In this document: one piece after another, positions 6,475 to 7,551 of the stretch
Numbering within the stretch: position 1 is the first letter of the stretch
Layout: every line of letters begins with the position of its first letter
NCBI GenBank assembly: GCA_002316835.1
Contig: DCEG01000024.1
Span: 11,548-19,098, forward strand
DNA from: Bacteroidales bacterium UBA1035
GTDB lineage: Bacteria > Bacteroidota > Bacteroidia > Bacteroidales > Dysgonomonadaceae
Direction of reading: 5' to 3'
DNA length: 7,551 nt
Position numbers and translations under genes: made by a program
Notes under the pieces: generated by a model
What the model saw: only the letters and a program-made list of their open reading frames with translations
Database searches by the model: none
What the model was told of the DNA's origin: nothing

Positions 6475-7271
6475 TACCAGCTTCCCCCAGCGCCGCCGCC
6501 GCCAAAACTGCCGCCACCGCCGCCACCAAAACCGCCAAATCCACCACCTCCGCCGAAGCCTCCACCCCAGCCGCTGCCACCCCAATCTGAACCTCTACCT
6601 CTTGAAACAGGTGGGAAAAATATAGGGCCGCCACCGGTTCTGTGATGTCCGTCACCATCGATATGCTGGTCTCCACCACGAGAAAAGATAGAAAATATGA
6701 TAAAAATAATGACAATGAGCAGAATTATTCCCCAAAGAGAAATGCCTTCAGATGATTCCTCAGCATCAGGATCAAATTCACCCGATAATCGCGCAATCAC
6801 AACATCGATAGCGGAATTTACCCCGCCAAAGTAATCATTTTCCTGAAAATAGGGAATCATCCTGTCGCGAACTATTCTACCCGCGAAAGCATCGTTAATG
6901 GAGCCTTCCAAACCGTATCCGGTAGCAATAAAAGCTTGTCCTCTGTTATTCCCGGTTTTAGGTTTTATGAGTATAAGTAATCCGTTGTTTTTTCCTTTTT
7001 GTCCGACTCCCCATTTTTCTCCCATTGCGAAAGCATAATCCGATGCGGGATACCCGCCCAGATCATTCACGGTTACCACATAAATCTGTGTGGATGTGGA
7101 ATCGTTATAAGCAAGCAATCGCTGTTCCAGTGCCTGATTTTCTGCCGGAGAAAATATGTTGGCAAAGTCATTTACCAAGCGATAAGGGTACATTGGGTCA
7201 GGCACATCCTGAGCCGAAATTCCCAAAGAAAATAAAAGGAATAGTATAATTATGGCAAACTTATTCTTCAT
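6474..7271 (-). CDS. TPM-domain (YgcG/DUF477-like) exported membrane protein with Gly-rich tail
   Basis: With the start at 7271 the protein has 265 aa. It has a signal peptide (MKNKFAIIILFLLFSLGISAQ, cleavage likely near residue 21) and a TPM domain at about 28-165 with the typical NDFANIFS, GKNNGLLILI and ATGYGLEGSINDAFAG motifs. A linker is followed by one membrane segment at about 178-197 and a Gly/Ser/Phe/Trp-rich tail (about 227-265) ending GGGGAGGSW. TPM domains of the plant TLP18.3 type have been linked to phosphatase or photosystem repair activity; the bacterial role is unsettled. The domain should face the periplasm, with the Gly-rich tail on the cytoplasmic side if the topology is simple. 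An ATG 4 codons upstream (7283) would add MLYL before the signal peptide and is less likely. The start overlaps the preceding TPM gene by 11 nt, indicating coupling; miaA follows. LemA is a usual partner of this pair and may lie beyond the right edge. Confidence 0.85.
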   Translation of the reverse strand: MKNKFAIIILFLLFSLGISAQDVPDPMYPYRLVNDFANIFSPAENQALEQRLLAYNDSTSTQIYVVTVNDLGGYPASDYAFAMGEKWGVGQKGKNNGLLILIKPKTGNNRGQAFIATGYGLEGSINDAFAGRIVRDRMIPYFQENDYFGGVNSAIDVVIARLSGEFDPDAEESSEGISLWGIILLIVIIFIIFSIFSRGGDQHIDGDGHHRTGGGPIFFPPVSRGRGSDWGGSGWGGGFGGGGGFGGFGGGGGGSFGGGGAGGSW

Positions 7272-7551
7272 CAAATATAACATCGTCGCTCAACTCGTTC
7301 ACATCGTCCTCCAGAATCGGATAACGCGCTTTAATCAACTCACCCACTTTTCCAATTCCCCGACAAATTCCGTCGCAAATCCTTTCATCTTTAAAATAAG
7401 AAAGCATATCTTCCAAAACCGAATCCCAAAAGCCCTCTTTGGCTGCTTCGTCAATACCCGAATCACCAATTATTGCAACTTTGTGATCATCGGGCGCTAC
7501 GTAAATCAGCACCGAATTTCGCAAAGCGGTAGTATCCATTTTCAACTGCTT
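7261..7551 (-). CDS. Small TPM-domain protein, 5' part missing at window edge
   Basis: Only the C-terminal 96 codons are present; the frame is still open at the right edge. It begins ...KQLKMDTTALRNSVLIYVAP, and the RNSVLIYVAPDDHKVAIIGDSGI and GFWDSVLEDM stretches followed by GICRGIGKVGELIKARYP match the second half of a TPM domain. The tail is strongly acidic (EDDVNELSDDVIFDEE). No membrane segment occurs in the visible part. A TTG at 7545 should not be taken as the start: it falls inside the conserved domain, and the reading frame continues upstream. The stop lies inside the next gene (11-nt overlap), so the two TPM proteins are made from one transcript and may act together. Function is unknown beyond the domain assignment. 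Confidence 0.8.
   Translation of the reverse strand, partial: KQLKMDTTALRNSVLIYVAPDDHKVAIIGDSGIDEAAKEGFWDSVLEDMLSYFKDERICDGICRGIGKVGELIKARYPILEDDVNELSDDVIFDEE

Noticed and set aside
6400..6645. Proline-rich open frame on the plus strand
   Set aside because: It is the antisense of the Gly-rich tail codons of the TPM gene; the Pro run is just the complement of GGN codons.
7272..7283. Upstream ATG at 7283 for the exported TPM protein
   Set aside because: It only adds MLYL before a normal signal peptide; the ATG at 7271 gives the usual Met-Lys-Asn-Lys start.
7543..7545. TTG as start codon of the right-most gene
   Set aside because: The frame continues to the window edge and the TTG falls inside the conserved TPM domain, so the gene is cut by the window.

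Overview
The window looks like ordinary chromosomal DNA of a member of the Bacteroidota, most likely Bacteroidales or Marinilabiliales. The reasons are a short primary sigma factor (286 aa, no region 1.1) with the N-terminus typical of that phylum, TAnnTTTG-type -7 promoter elements in several gaps, A/T-rich leaders without clear Shine-Dalgarno sequences, and an AT-rich base composition. No rRNA, tRNA, CRISPR array, insertion sequence or phage gene was seen. All seven recognisable genes lie on the minus strand, so transcription runs from right to left.

In the direction of transcription, the right end (about 7551 to 5516) holds the 3' part of a small TPM-domain protein that runs off the edge. 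It overlaps by 11 nt a secreted or membrane-anchored TPM (YgcG-like) protein with a Gly-rich tail. After a 43-nt spacer made of a degenerate 8-bp repeat comes a tRNA dimethylallyltransferase (MiaA). These three look like one transcription unit that begins outside the window.

The middle (5474 to 2963) has a candidate promoter, then lysA (diaminopimelate decarboxylase, last step of lysine synthesis). Two nt after lysA comes a membrane-anchored family-2 glycosyltransferase whose usual nucleotide and metal aspartate motifs are altered. A stem-loop followed by a T-run ends this unit.

The left part (2906 to 275) has an htrA/degP-type serine protease with its own candidate promoter and a start codon inside a longer reading frame. 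A 205-bp gap follows, containing a long near-perfect inverted repeat and the rpoD promoter, and then rpoD, the primary sigma factor. The last 274 bases are AT-rich, with no convincing gene, and carry a leftward promoter-like sequence probably serving a gene beyond the left edge.

Functionally these are housekeeping genes: transcription initiation, envelope protein quality control, lysine synthesis, tRNA modification and envelope-associated proteins. I found no evidence of a new defence or mobile system. The points most worth a second look are the inverted repeat between htrA and rpoD, the octamer repeat before miaA, and the altered active-site motifs of the glycosyltransferase.
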